Shown: positions 17,421-27,937 of the stretch, in pieces
Position numbering within the stretch: position 1 is the stretch's first letter
Layout: every line of letters starts with the position of its first letter
DNA from: Streptomyces sp. CC208A
GTDB taxonomy: Bacteria > Actinomycetota > Actinomycetes > Streptomycetales > Streptomycetaceae
Direction of reading: 5' to 3'
Length of the DNA: 64,000 bases
Assembly (NCBI RefSeq): GCF_030010625.1
Contig: NZ_JASCXN010000005.1
Coordinates: 282,945 to 346,944, forward strand
Position numbers and translations under genes: made by a program
Notes under the pieces: model-generated
What the model was told of the DNA's origin: nothing
Databases searched by the model: none
What the model saw: only the letters and a program-made list of their open reading frames with translations

Positions 17421-18587
17421 ATGCGGAACCAGCAGCGGTGGGTCTACCACCGCGGGGAAGGGCTGCGCACGTTCGGGGTGGAGGAGGAGCTCCTCCTGGT
17501 CGATCCCGAGACCGGGCTCCCGCAGCCCCTCGCCGGCACCGTCACCGAGATCGCCGCCTGGCACGCCGCCGCCTGGCACAGCGGCGACGAGCCCAGGACC
17601 GAGGGGCCGGAACCGGCGAAGCCCGAGTTGTACTCCGAGCAGCTGGAGATCGGCACCTCCCCCTGTACGACCACCTCCCAGCTCGCCGACCAGCTGCGGC
17701 GGGCCAGGCTCGCCGCCGCGGCGGCGGCCAAGGAGGCCGGAGCGGCGGTCGCGGCGCTCGCGACCCCGCCCGTGGACTTCGGTCCCCTGCTCACCCCGGA
17801 CGACCGCTACCGGCGGATCCACGACCGGTACGCCCACCTCGTCGACGAGGAGTTCGCCTGCGCCTGCCACGTCCACGTCCACCTCGCCTCGCCCGAGGAG
17901 GGGGTGGGCGTCCTCGACCGGATCCGGCCGTGGCTCGCCCCGCTCCTCGCGCTCAGCGCCAACTCCCCCTACTTCCAGGGCGTCGACACCGGCTACGCGA
18001 GCTGGCGCCACCAGCTGTGGCAGCGCTGGCCGATGTCCGGCCCCAGCGAGCTGTACGGGGACGTGGAGGCGTACGAGCGGACCACGCGGGAGATGCTCGC
18101 CAGCGACGTGCTGATCGACGACCACATGGTCTACTTCGACGCCCGGCTCTCCCGCCGCTACCCGACGGTGGAGATCCGGGTCGGCGACGTCTGCCTGGAC
18201 GTCGAGGACACGGTCCTCCTGGCCGTGCTGAGCCGCGCCCTGGTCGAGACCGCGGCCCGCGAGTGGCGCCGGGGCCGGCTCCCCGACCCCGTCTCGACGG
18301 TCGTGCTGCGGCTCGCGGCCTGGCGGGCCAGCCGGTACGGGCTCGGCGGCGAGCTGCTCCACCCGCTGAGCTGGCGGCCCGCCCCGGCCGGCGAGGTGCT
18401 GTCCGCCCTGCTCGACCACGTGCGCCCCGCCCTGGAGGAGGCGGACGACCTGAAGCGCGCCGAGCAGGGCGTGGCCCGGGTCCTCACCCGGGGCACCGGC
18501 GCGGACCTCCAGCGCGCCGCCCACGCCGGCGACCCCTCGCTGGCCTCGGTGATCGTCGAGGCCGTGCGCCGTACGACCCCGGCGTGA
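17421..18587 (+). CDS. YbdK/EgtA-like carboxylate-amine ligase (glutamate-cysteine ligase family 2)
   Basis: A 388-residue protein from ATG 17421, with AAGGAGAG upstream. Family features are the N-terminal TFGVEEELLLVDPETGLP (metal- and glutamate-binding acidic patch), ELYSEQLEIGTSPC, ACHVHVHLASPEEG, LSANSPYFQGVDTGYASWR, and YPTVEIRVGDVCLD. Such enzymes show weak gamma-glutamylcysteine synthetase activity. In actinomycetes the family also includes EgtA of ergothioneine synthesis, but no egt genes are adjacent. The true substrate is unknown. Confidence 0.88.
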   Translation: MRNQQRWVYHRGEGLRTFGVEEELLLVDPETGLPQPLAGTVTEIAAWHAAAWHSGDEPRTEGPEPAKPELYSEQLEIGTSPCTTTSQLADQLRRARLAAAAAAKEAGAAVAALATPPVDFGPLLTPDDRYRRIHDRYAHLVDEEFACACHVHVHLASPEEGVGVLDRIRPWLAPLLALSANSPYFQGVDTGYASWRHQLWQRWPMSGPSELYGDVEAYERTTREMLASDVLIDDHMVYFDARLSRRYPTVEIRVGDVCLDVEDTVLLAVLSRALVETAAREWRRGRLPDPVSTVVLRLAAWRASRYGLGGELLHPLSWRPAPAGEVLSALLDHVRPALEEADDLKRAEQGVARVLTRGTGADLQRAAHAGDPSLASVIVEAVRRTTPA

Positions 18588-18589
18588 GC

Positions 18590-18631
18590 GCGGAGGGCCC
18601 TCGGTACGCGCGCGTACCGAGGGCCCTCCGC
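18590..18631. terminator. Bidirectional terminator, 42-bp perfect palindrome
   Basis: Bases 18590-18631 form an uninterrupted palindrome (arms start GCGGAGGGCCCTCGG) lying exactly between convergent genes, so it can serve both. There is no U-run, as is common for actinobacterial terminators. Confidence 0.8.
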
Positions 18632-18650
18632 CGTCGACCCAGGCGTCGGC

Positions 18651-21062
<2,412 letters not shown>

Positions 21063-21083
21063 GATCTCCCCTTCGGCAGTCAA

Positions 21084-21104
21084 GTTGAGCTATGCCGACT
21101 CAAT
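21084..21104. promoter_or_regulatory. HspR-binding HAIR box in the lon promoter
   Basis: GTTGAGC-N7-ACTCAAT matches the HAIR consensus CTTGAGT-N7-ACTCAAG at 11 of 14 fixed positions, with both TTGAG and CTCAA half-sites and the exact 7-nt spacer. HspR repression of lon through such a box is established in Streptomyces. Confidence 0.75.
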
Positions 21105-21157
21105 GCATGTGAGTGCGGGATTGTTCCCCGGGGCCTGTTCGCTGTGAGCGATCATGT

Positions 21158-21162
21158 ACGGA
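21158..21162. repeat. Target-site duplication ACGGA, left copy
   Basis: ACGGA directly precedes the TGTC end of the Tn7-like element. The matching copy is 27002-27006. Five base pairs is the duplication size of Tn7-family transposition. Confidence 0.85.
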
Positions 21163-21226
21163 TGTCCTGTGACGCCGATCTCTTCGTTTCGCAGCTTTAC
21201 TCTTCGTGTGATCGTTCGCTTTGCAG
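21163..21226. promoter_or_regulatory. Left end of the Tn7-like element with candidate TnsB-binding repeats
   Basis: TTCGTTTCGCAG (21183-21194) recurs as TTCGCTTTGCAG (21215-21226), 32 bp apart. These look like TnsB-binding repeats next to the TGTC tip. Binding is inferred. Confidence 0.55.
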
Positions 21227-21261
21227 AGTGACCTTTCGTCGCGGGGTGGGGTTAGCGAGTC

Positions 21262-22029
21262 GTGGCACGTGCGTTAGGGGTTCTGTCGGGTGGGGTGTCC
21301 GGGCCACCGACCGAGGGATTCGAGGTTGCGTACGCCGACAGGTGTGGGTCGGAGTTCCGCCTGCCGCTGGCGGACGCCCGGGCTGTGCGATTCGAGGACG
21401 TAGCGCCGGTACGCGCGTTCAAGTCGTACAAGGGCCAGCGCCATCTGCCGGGCCTGTGGTGGTCGGCGACGGTCGGCGGTCACATCGGGTACGAGTCCTG
21501 GCTGGAGCGCGATCATGTGATGCTGCTGGACTTCGACCCGTCCGTCGTGGGGATCTCGTCACAACCGTTCTGGCTGTTCTGGCAGTCAGAGGCGGGCAAG
21601 GGCGTCTCGCACGCGCCGGACTACTTCGCTCGCCGGGAGGACGGCACTGCGGTGGTGGTCGACTGCCGGCCGGCGGACCGTCGAAGACCGAGGGACTTGG
21701 CGAAGTTCGAGGCGACGCGAGCGGCCTGCACACGGGTGGGGTGGGAGTTCCTGCTGGTAGGGGCCCCTGACGCGATCGTGGTGCGTAATGTGCGCTGGCT
21801 GGCCGGGTACCGGCACCCCCGGTATCGGCTGGAGCCGGTGGTCTGCGAGTTGCTGGCGGCGTTCGTTGAGCCGCGGCCGCTGATGGACGGGGCGTCGTCG
21901 GTGGGTGATGAGATCGCGGTGCTGCCGGTGCTGTTCCATCTGCTGTGGACGCACGAACTGGCCGTGGACGTGTCGGTTCCGCTGCATGCGGCGGCGTTGG
22001 TGTCTGCGAGGGTTGCCGGTGGTTGCTGA
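21262..22029 (+). CDS. tnsA: TnsA-like heteromeric transposase endonuclease subunit
   Basis: A 255-residue protein from GTG 21262. A PD-(D/E)xK-like fold is suggested by GHIGYESWLERDHVMLLDFD (Glu), SHAPDYFARREDGTAVVVDCRP (Asp, then strand), and ATRAACTRVGWEFLLVGAPD. The position normally held by the catalytic Lys appears to be Arg (VDCRP), which as far as remembered is common in actinobacterial TnsA-like proteins. TnsA cuts the 5' ends of the transposon so that TnsB and TnsA together excise it. The gene overlaps tnsB by 11 bp. Confidence 0.85.
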   Translation: MARALGVLSGGVSGPPTEGFEVAYADRCGSEFRLPLADARAVRFEDVAPVRAFKSYKGQRHLPGLWWSATVGGHIGYESWLERDHVMLLDFDPSVVGISSQPFWLFWQSEAGKGVSHAPDYFARREDGTAVVVDCRPADRRRPRDLAKFEATRAACTRVGWEFLLVGAPDAIVVRNVRWLAGYRHPRYRLEPVVCELLAAFVEPRPLMDGASSVGDEIAVLPVLFHLLWTHELAVDVSVPLHAAALVSARVAGGC

Positions 22030-24046
22030 GCGTGGGGCCGTGCTGCGGCCCGGTGACTGGATCACCTACGACAACGAGGACCACCAGGTGGTGGGGCTCG
22101 CCGGTACGTCCGTGCGGCTGCGGTCGCAGGCCGGGGTGGAATCGGTGGTGCTGGCCTCGCACCTGATGGCGGCACCGGACTTCGCCGTCACCGGCACGGA
22201 GCCGCTGCCCGCCCTGGAGCCGTCGGGACTGCTGGGGACGTTGCCCGACTCGGTGCGGGAGGCGGCACGGGAGTGGGAACGGCACATGGTGGAGGTCGAG
22301 ACCGGGCTACCGCCGGATGCCGTGGCGGGCTCCGAGCCGCGCCCTGGGTATGACCCCGCTGCCTTCTCGCTGATGGAACGGATGGCCGCGAAGGCGAGCG
22401 AGCTGGGGGTGACGGTTCGTACGGTGCAGAGTCGGCGGTCGCGCTACGTCCAGCAAGGTCTCTGGGGGCTGGTGGACCAGCGGGCGACCCGGACCTGGGA
22501 GGCCACGGGGCGGGCGGACGCCCGGCTGGTCGCGGCCGTCCAGGAGGTCCTGGACACGGAGACGCACACGTCGACGGGGACTCGGTCGCGGCTGATCCGC
22601 CGGGTGGTGAAGCTGGTGGAGGCCACCCACGGCGAGGGGGTGGTTCCGCTGCCGAGCCAGCGGACTCTCTACAAGCTGGTCGACGCGCTCTCCACCGGCC
22701 GGCACACCTTCGGTTCGGCGGTCACGCGGCGACAGACTGCGAACCGCCCGCAGGGGCCGTTCACGCCGACGTTCGCGGACCGGCCGGGGGAACAGGTACA
22801 GATCGACTCCACCCCGCTGGATGTGATGGTGGTGCTCGACTCCGGGCTGACAGTCCGCGCGGATCTGACGATCGCGGTCGACGTCGCGACACGGACGATC
22901 TGCGCGGCGGTGCTGCGGCCGGTGGGTACCAAGGCGGTGGACGCCTCCCTGCTGCTGGCACGGATGCTGGTGCCCGAGCCGATGCGGCCGGGCTGGTCCG
23001 CGTCGCTGCGCATGGCGGCGTCACGGATGCCGCACCGGCGGCTGCTGGACGTGGACACGCGGATGGAGCAGGCCGCGGCGAAACCGGTGATTGTGCCGGA
23101 CACGGTCGTCATCGACGGCGGGAAGGTGTTCATCTCCGACACGTTCATCCGGGCCTGCGAACGGCTCGGTATCTCAGTGCAGCGGGCACGTCCGCGCACG
23201 CCGACCGACAAGGCGATCGCGGAGGCGACCTTCTCCTCGATCAACACGCTGTTCACCCAGCATCTGGCCGGCTACACCGGGCGGGATGTCTCCCGCCGCG
23301 GCGAGCGTGTCGAGGACCGGGCCGTCTGGACGGTTCCGGAGCTTCAGGATCTGCTGGATGAGTGGTTGCTGGCCGGGTGGCAGGCCCGGCCGCACAGCGC
23401 TCTGCGCGACCCGTTCCGCCCGAAGAGGGCGATATCGCCGAACGACAAGTACACCTCGCTGGTGGCGGCCTGCGGCTATTTGCCGCTCGTCCTCCGCGGC
23501 GAGGACTACCTGGAATTGCTGCCGGTCGCCTGGCGGGCGATCAACGACTACGGCATCCAGATCAGCTACCGCACCTACGACTGCCCCGACCTGGGGCCGC
23601 ATCGGCGCGAGCACTCCGGGATCACCGCCAAGCGCGGTCTTTGGGAAGTGCATTACGACCCCTACGACCTGTCCCAGGTGTTCGTCCGCACGACACACGG
23701 CTGGATCACCGTGCCCTGGACGCAGTGGCCGCTGGTGAACGCGCCGTTCGCAGACTTCACCTGGCAGCACGCGCGTCGCTTGGCGGCCGAGGCCGGACTG
23801 GACGACACCAACGAGACGGCCGTCGCCCGTGTCCTGGATGGTCTGCTCACGCGCGCCGAGCACGGCCCTGACACCCGGTCGGCCAAGGTGGCCGCGCGCA
23901 CCCGCACGGTCCGTACCATCCCCACGCCCGCAGCGGCGCCCGAGACCGAACATCGCACGGAGTCGGCGCCCGCAGTCCTGCCGTCCGTGGCGGTGGCGGA
24001 GTTCGGGATCTTCGACGCTCACGCAGAAGCCGAGAGGTGGCTATGA
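22019..24046 (+). CDS. tnsB: TnsB-like DDE transposase (Mu/rve family)
   Basis: A 675-residue protein. GTG 22019 is chosen, with GAGG 7 nt upstream and an 11-bp overlap with tnsA. The N-terminal region has helix-turn-helix DNA-binding segments (KASELGVTVRTVQSRRSRYVQQGLWGLVD). The integrase core follows: first Asp in EQVQIDSTPLDVMVV, second Asp in DTVVIDGGKVFISD, Glu in PTDKAIAEATFSSINTLF. A Mu-type C-terminal beta-barrel follows (YRTYDCPDLGPHRREH, HGWITVPWTQWPLV). It catalyses 3' end cleavage and strand transfer. The C-terminal tail probably contacts TnsC. Confidence 0.93.
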   Translation: MVAERGAVLRPGDWITYDNEDHQVVGLAGTSVRLRSQAGVESVVLASHLMAAPDFAVTGTEPLPALEPSGLLGTLPDSVREAAREWERHMVEVETGLPPDAVAGSEPRPGYDPAAFSLMERMAAKASELGVTVRTVQSRRSRYVQQGLWGLVDQRATRTWEATGRADARLVAAVQEVLDTETHTSTGTRSRLIRRVVKLVEATHGEGVVPLPSQRTLYKLVDALSTGRHTFGSAVTRRQTANRPQGPFTPTFADRPGEQVQIDSTPLDVMVVLDSGLTVRADLTIAVDVATRTICAAVLRPVGTKAVDASLLLARMLVPEPMRPGWSASLRMAASRMPHRRLLDVDTRMEQAAAKPVIVPDTVVIDGGKVFISDTFIRACERLGISVQRARPRTPTDKAIAEATFSSINTLFTQHLAGYTGRDVSRRGERVEDRAVWTVPELQDLLDEWLLAGWQARPHSALRDPFRPKRAISPNDKYTSLVAACGYLPLVLRGEDYLELLPVAWRAINDYGIQISYRTYDCPDLGPHRREHSGITAKRGLWEVHYDPYDLSQVFVRTTHGWITVPWTQWPLVNAPFADFTWQHARRLAAEAGLDDTNETAVARVLDGLLTRAEHGPDTRSAKVAARTRTVRTIPTPAAAPETEHRTESAPAVLPSVAVAEFGIFDAHAEAERWL

Positions 24047-25125
24047 GCACGTTCTCCCCGTCCGCCCCGGGCACGAACCCGGCCTCACAGGTTCCGCCGG
24101 ACAACCCGCTGACCACGAAGGAGGGGTGGCACTATTTCGTCGGCCATGAGCCGGTCCCGCCCCGTCTGCTGACCTCCAGCGAACGGGCGGCGCTGAGCCC
24201 GCGCGAACGGCTACGCGAGGAGGAGCGGCGCCGCGGGTATCACGCTGATCTGCCGATGGTGAACACCCCGGTCATCCGCAAGGTCACCGCCACCTCCCGG
24301 TTGCTGATCCAGCTCAACCGCAACCAGATCTCCGCCCGACGCGGTGTGATCCTCTCTGGTGCCTCCGGCACCGGGAAGACGACTGCCCTGACCCAGCTGG
24401 GGCGGGCCCACGAGCTGGCCGTCCGCAAGCGGCACCCCCACGACCGCAACCGGCTCCCGGTCGTCTACGTCACCGTCCCGCCCGCGGCCACACCGAAGAT
24501 GCTCGCGATGGAGTTCGCCCGCTTCTTCGGGCTGACCTTCCCTTCCCGGGCCAACATCACCGATGTCGTCGATGCCGTCTGCGCCACCGCCGCCCATGTT
24601 CATGTCGACCTGGTTCTCGTCGACGAAATCCACAACCTGACCCTCACCACCCGCTCCGGCGCCGAAGCCTCTGACCAGCTGAAGTACTTCGCCGAACGGC
24701 TGCCCGCGACGTTCGCCTACGCGGGCATGGACGTCGAGTCCAACGGCTTGTTCGCTGGCACCCGGGGACGGCAGATCGCCGGACGCTTCGTCGTCGTCCC
24801 CGCCACCCCCTTTGCGCACGTCACCGCCGAGGATCAGGAAACCTGGCGGGCCCTGGTGGGCACTCTGGAATCCACGCTCCGGTTGCACGACCACACCCCC
24901 GGCACACTGACCGGTCTGAGCGAGTACCTCTTCCACCGCACCGGCGGCATGATCGGCAGCCTCTCCCAGCTCGTCCGCGGCGCCGCCGTCCTCGCCATCG
25001 AAGACGAGAGCGAGCGCATCACCGAAGACCTCCTGGAGATCGTCCCCGTCGACTACGCGGCCGAGCAGTCCGAGAAGCGCACCGCACCCGCCAAGCCTGC
25101 CGCCCGGCGGAGGCGCGTGGCCTGA
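24043..25125 (+). CDS. tnsC: TnsC-like AAA+ ATPase target selector
   Basis: A 360-residue protein. ATG 24043 overlaps the tnsB stop by 4 bp (ATGA). Walker A GASGTGKTT at about residue 105; Walker B LVLVDEIHNL at about 190; sensor-type FAYAGMDVESNGLF follows. In Tn7 systems this ATPase forms a filament or ring on target DNA and links the TniQ/TnsD targeting protein to TnsA-TnsB. A basic C-terminal tail (KPAARRRRVA) may contact DNA. Confidence 0.92.
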   Translation: MSTFSPSAPGTNPASQVPPDNPLTTKEGWHYFVGHEPVPPRLLTSSERAALSPRERLREEERRRGYHADLPMVNTPVIRKVTATSRLLIQLNRNQISARRGVILSGASGTGKTTALTQLGRAHELAVRKRHPHDRNRLPVVYVTVPPAATPKMLAMEFARFFGLTFPSRANITDVVDAVCATAAHVHVDLVLVDEIHNLTLTTRSGAEASDQLKYFAERLPATFAYAGMDVESNGLFAGTRGRQIAGRFVVVPATPFAHVTAEDQETWRALVGTLESTLRLHDHTPGTLTGLSEYLFHRTGGMIGSLSQLVRGAAVLAIEDESERITEDLLEIVPVDYAAEQSEKRTAPAKPAARRRRVA

Positions 25126-26264
25126 TGCTCATCCGCCGACTGCCCGATCCCGTCCCGCCCGCCCGACACGAGATCCCCGCCTCCTACATCGGCCGTCTGG
25201 CCACGCTCCACGGCCTCGACATCAACGGCCTTTGGACCCAGGTCACCGAGCGCGAGAAGTCCGGCGGTATGCGCCGCGTCGTCGTCCCCGAACGCCTCGC
25301 AGCGCTCACCGGCCGCACCGTCCATGCCCTCGCCGGCGCAATGCCCGAGCTTCGCAGCCCCCAGCCCGCCTGGGCCATGTTCCGGCACCAGCCCCAGACC
25401 GGCTGCCACCGCTGCGACGCCCGGCACCCCGGCGGCAAGGTGACCCGGCTCCTGCCCCACCACCGCTACGTCTGCCTGCGCCACCGCACCTGGATCGGCC
25501 CGCCCGACATCGACCAGCCCGCCGTCGACCTCACCCGGCTACCCGAAATCGTCGACGCCCAGCGCAAGCACCTGCGCCTCCTCAGCCGCTACGGCTGGGC
25601 AGCCACCTACGACGCCGTGCTCAGCGCCCTCATGCTCTGCGCGCACATCTGGTCCGTGGACGGCCGTCCCTCCAGTGCCGTGTTCGGCACCTGGGACACC
25701 TGGGAAGACCGCATCGACCTCCTCATCCCGTTCAACCGGGAGACGCAGGACTACCCCAGCTACAGCACCTCGCGGCTGTTCGCAGCGATCTACCCCGAAG
25801 CCGTCGCACTGGCTCCACTGATCGCCTCACCCTACTGGCGGCAGCTGGCCGCCGGCACGGAGGCCGAGCAAGCCCGGTTCTTCACCGAGGTCAGCAACCG
25901 CGTCACCTACCCCTACAGCCCTCCCGGTCACGGCGACGCCATAGCTCATTGGTCACTCGCCGACTCCTGGCGCCCGCCCAGCCAGCCTTTGACGGCCTAC
26001 ACGCCCGGCCGAGTGCGCGGCAGCCTCCCCGGTCTCGCCGCGAACCGGCTAGCCCGACACGAGAAGAGCACGATGTGGTTCAGCCGCAGCCGGGAACAGG
26101 GCCGAACCCTCCTCTTTCACAGCCACCTCAAGTCGGTCCTCCTGCGAGATCGCGAACCCCAGTACGTGAAATGGGAAGGAACCATCTGGCACAGCACACG
26201 CACCGACGACCTCATGCGCGAAGAAGTCACGGAGAAACGCCAGGCTTCCAAAGCAACCAGTTAG
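25125..26264 (+). CDS. tniQ: TniQ/TnsD-family targeting protein
   Basis: A 379-residue protein. ATG 25125 overlaps the tnsC stop by 1 bp. The N-terminal TniQ pattern is RRLPDPVPPARHEIPASYIGRLATLHG, followed by a zinc ribbon with CHRCDARHPGGK and RYVCLRHRTWIG. The length lies between small CRISPR-linked TniQ and long TnsD proteins. TnsD-type proteins bind a fixed attachment site; here the fixed site could be the lon upstream region. The last 4 bp overlap the convergent DUF4240 gene. Confidence 0.88.
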   Translation: MLIRRLPDPVPPARHEIPASYIGRLATLHGLDINGLWTQVTEREKSGGMRRVVVPERLAALTGRTVHALAGAMPELRSPQPAWAMFRHQPQTGCHRCDARHPGGKVTRLLPHHRYVCLRHRTWIGPPDIDQPAVDLTRLPEIVDAQRKHLRLLSRYGWAATYDAVLSALMLCAHIWSVDGRPSSAVFGTWDTWEDRIDLLIPFNRETQDYPSYSTSRLFAAIYPEAVALAPLIASPYWRQLAAGTEAEQARFFTEVSNRVTYPYSPPGHGDAIAHWSLADSWRPPSQPLTAYTPGRVRGSLPGLAANRLARHEKSTMWFSRSREQGRTLLFHSHLKSVLLRDREPQYVKWEGTIWHSTRTDDLMREEVTEKRQASKATS

Positions 26265-26836
26265 GAGCTGGCTTCTACAGGGAAGAGAGCATCGATCCGG
26301 GGTGTCCCAGCCCTCGCCGTGGCCTCTATGGTGTCGATCTCTTCTTCAGGCACCCATGTCTCCTGGACGGCTTCCACTGCCTCGTAGAACGCCTCCCCGC
26401 AATCGTCCTCCTGGCCCGTCAGCTCGTCGAACACCTCTTGGGCCACGTAGTCGAGCTCCTCCCATTCCGGCCACTCGTCGTCACACCACTCCCGTGTGTG
26501 CCGTCCCGCCAGGGCCCGCACCTCAGCCACGTCAGCGAGGGCATCCGGATCAGCAAGCACCGCTTGGTACGTTTCCTGCCCCTGGGCCACCAGCCAGAGC
26601 GCGAAGTAGTCGAAGCCGTCGTCGGAGCACAAGCCACCCTCGATCCGGCCCACCGCCCGCCACAGTGCACCCGTGGCGACCGCCGCGCACGCGGCCTCCA
26701 GACGTGCCTGAAACTCCGCTCCCTCCGCGACTGGCCGACGCCGCAACTCCCCGCGCAGCCACTCCAGCCGTTCGTGGCGGTCACCGGGGCGGCAGCTCAA
26801 CTTGTTCATCAGCGCCCAGAAGCTCTTATCGTCCAT
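26261..26836 (-). CDS. DUF4240-domain protein (transposon cargo)
   Basis: A 191-residue acidic soluble protein. ATG 26836 begins MDDKSFWALMNKL, the conserved DUF4240 start. SDDGFDYFALWLVAQGQETYQAVLADPDAL and ELDYVAQEVFDELTG are family blocks. DUF4240 proteins are of unknown function; some occur near toxin or immunity genes. It is the only cargo gene of the Tn7-like element and is oriented against the transposition genes. Its ribosome site is weak. Confidence 0.8.
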   Translation of the reverse strand: MDDKSFWALMNKLSCRPGDRHERLEWLRGELRRRPVAEGAEFQARLEAACAAVATGALWRAVGRIEGGLCSDDGFDYFALWLVAQGQETYQAVLADPDALADVAEVRALAGRHTREWCDDEWPEWEELDYVAQEVFDELTGQEDDCGEAFYEAVEAVQETWVPEEEIDTIEATARAGTPRIDALFPVEASS

Positions 26837-27001
26837 GCCGCACAGGATCGCAACCACCACTGACACGTCCGAGAGCCCCTGACTAGAGCGGACGGGAAAC
26901 GAAGAGAAGACCTGCATAAAACGTCATGCCGCGGCGCAACCCATCACTTCGCCCCGCAGCTAAAGAGCTGCGTCCGACGCAACGCGAAACAGCAAGCGAC
27001 A
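26837..27001. promoter_or_regulatory. Right end of the Tn7-like element
   Basis: 165 bp holding the cargo gene promoter and the right tip. It contains the inverted repeat GCAGCT-N4-AGCTGC (26956-26971) and, reading inward from the tip, a CGCAGCT matching the left end. TTCGTTTCCC on the minus strand near 26892-26901 resembles the left-end repeats. The tip GACA abuts the right ACGGA. Confidence 0.55.
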
Positions 27002-27006
27002 ACGGA
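27002..27006. repeat. Target-site duplication ACGGA, right copy
   Basis: ACGGA follows the terminal GACA of the Tn7-like element and equals the left copy at 21158-21162. Confidence 0.85.
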
Positions 27007-27069
27007 ACCCGATGCGCCGGCTCGTGTGTTCCGGCTGCGCGGGGGCCGTCGGGCGGGCATGCTCGGCCC

Positions 27070-27588
27070 ATGACATGTGCTGCGGAACGCGGCCGGGCGT
27101 GGCGCCGCGGGCGGGCCTGGGCGGCGGTGCCGGCGGTCGTGGCGGCGCTGGTCCTCGGCGTGGGCGGATGCGCCGACGCCGACGTCCCGCCGCCGGCCGG
27201 GGGAACGAGCACGCCGGGCACGGGCGCGACGGCGGAGCCGCGTGCCGGGGGCGTACTGGTCGAGGTCGTGGTGAACGGCGGGTTCGCCGGCGTGAACAAC
27301 CAGCTCGTCGTGTACGAGGACGGCGGCTGGACCGTCCGGTCGGGGACCGGAACCCCGCGCACCGGGCGCATGACCGCCGCCGGACTGGCCGAACTCCGCG
27401 CCGCCCTCCAGGACCCCGCCTACGCGCGCGTGCCCGACCGGCCGACCGGCCCGACCGTCGCCGACGGCTTCCAGTACTTCGTGACCCACGACCACCGGCT
27501 CGTCGTCGCGGACGACGGCGACCGGCCCCCCGCCCTCCAGCGCGTCTTCGACGCCCTCCCCGGCGGCGGTCCGCCGACCGCCCCCTGA
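27070..27588 (+). CDS. Putative lipoprotein, emfourin-like
   Basis: A 172-residue protein from ATG 27070. A basic N-terminus and hydrophobic stretch AAVPAVVAALVLGVGGCADAD give a plausible lipobox ending at Cys. The mature part, VLVEVVVNGGFAGVNNQLVVY ... GLAELRAALQDPAYARVPD ... DGFQYFVTHDHRLVVADDGD, resembles the emfourin group of metalloprotease inhibitors (GGFAG near the start). That resemblance is from memory and only moderate. It lies just outside the Tn7-like element and so is native to the locus. Confidence 0.65.
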   Translation: MTCAAERGRAWRRGRAWAAVPAVVAALVLGVGGCADADVPPPAGGTSTPGTGATAEPRAGGVLVEVVVNGGFAGVNNQLVVYEDGGWTVRSGTGTPRTGRMTAAGLAELRAALQDPAYARVPDRPTGPTVADGFQYFVTHDHRLVVADDGDRPPALQRVFDALPGGGPPTAP

Positions 27589-27604
27589 GCCGTCCCGCCG
27601 GGAC

Positions 27605-27937
27605 CTACCCCTCCGTCGCGCGGATCGCCGCGTACTGGCGCCGGAGGTGGTCCCGGACGCGGACGGGCATGTCCATGGAGTCGGGATCCAGGGCCCACTG
27701 GATCTGGAGGCCGTCCATGACGGCCAGGTACTCCTGGGCAATGCTCCGGCAGTCGGTGTCCGGGCGGAGTTCGCCGCGTCGGACGGCCTCCTCCAGGCGG
27801 TCGACGTCATGTTCCTCGCTCTGCGCCAGAACCGAGAGAAGCAGGTCCTCCTTGCTGCGGAAGTGGTGCAGCAGGCCGCCCTGGGTGGTCCCGCAGTCGT
27901 GGGCGATACGCGCGAGCGAGGAGGCGTGGAACCGTTC
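27605..27937 (-). pseudogene. tetR-family regulator remnant (5' end missing, internal part apparently deleted)
   Basis: The minus-strand frame ends at stop 27607-27605 and reads SSLARIAHDCGTTQGGLLHHF then RSKEDLLLSVLAQSEEHD, the recognition helix and start of a TetR protein. It then passes directly to AVRRGELRPDTDCRSIA and LAVMDGLQIQWALDP, a TetR C-terminus. About 80 residues of the usual ligand domain seem absent between these parts. The N-terminal helix before SSLARIA is missing where the tnpB gene ends at 27938. No matching N-terminal piece is found on the other side of the tnpB element. It is a decayed gene. Confidence 0.75.

Larger units (their letters stand above)
21163..27001. mobile_element. 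Compact Tn7-like transposon, complete (5,839 bp)
   Basis: The ends are TGTCCTGTGACG at left and, read inward from the right, TGTCGCTTGCTG. Both are flanked by the direct repeat ACGGA. CGCAGCT lies at nearly the same distance from each tip (28-34 and 30-36). Inside are overlapping tnsA, tnsB, tnsC and tniQ genes on the plus strand and one convergent DUF4240 gene. There is no tnsE, no CRISPR array and no second tniQ/tnsD. The element sits 101 bp upstream of the lon start codon. Family assignment comes from gene content; boundaries come from the TSD and ends. Confidence 0.9.

Noticed and set aside
15192..18524. A 1110-codon minus-strand open frame
   Set aside because: It runs antisense to three well-recognised plus-strand genes (GH25, LPMO, YbdK-like) and has shadow composition.
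21163..27001. A CRISPR-associated Tn7-like system
   Set aside because: There are no cas genes and no direct-repeat array inside the element. TniQ is the only targeting protein.
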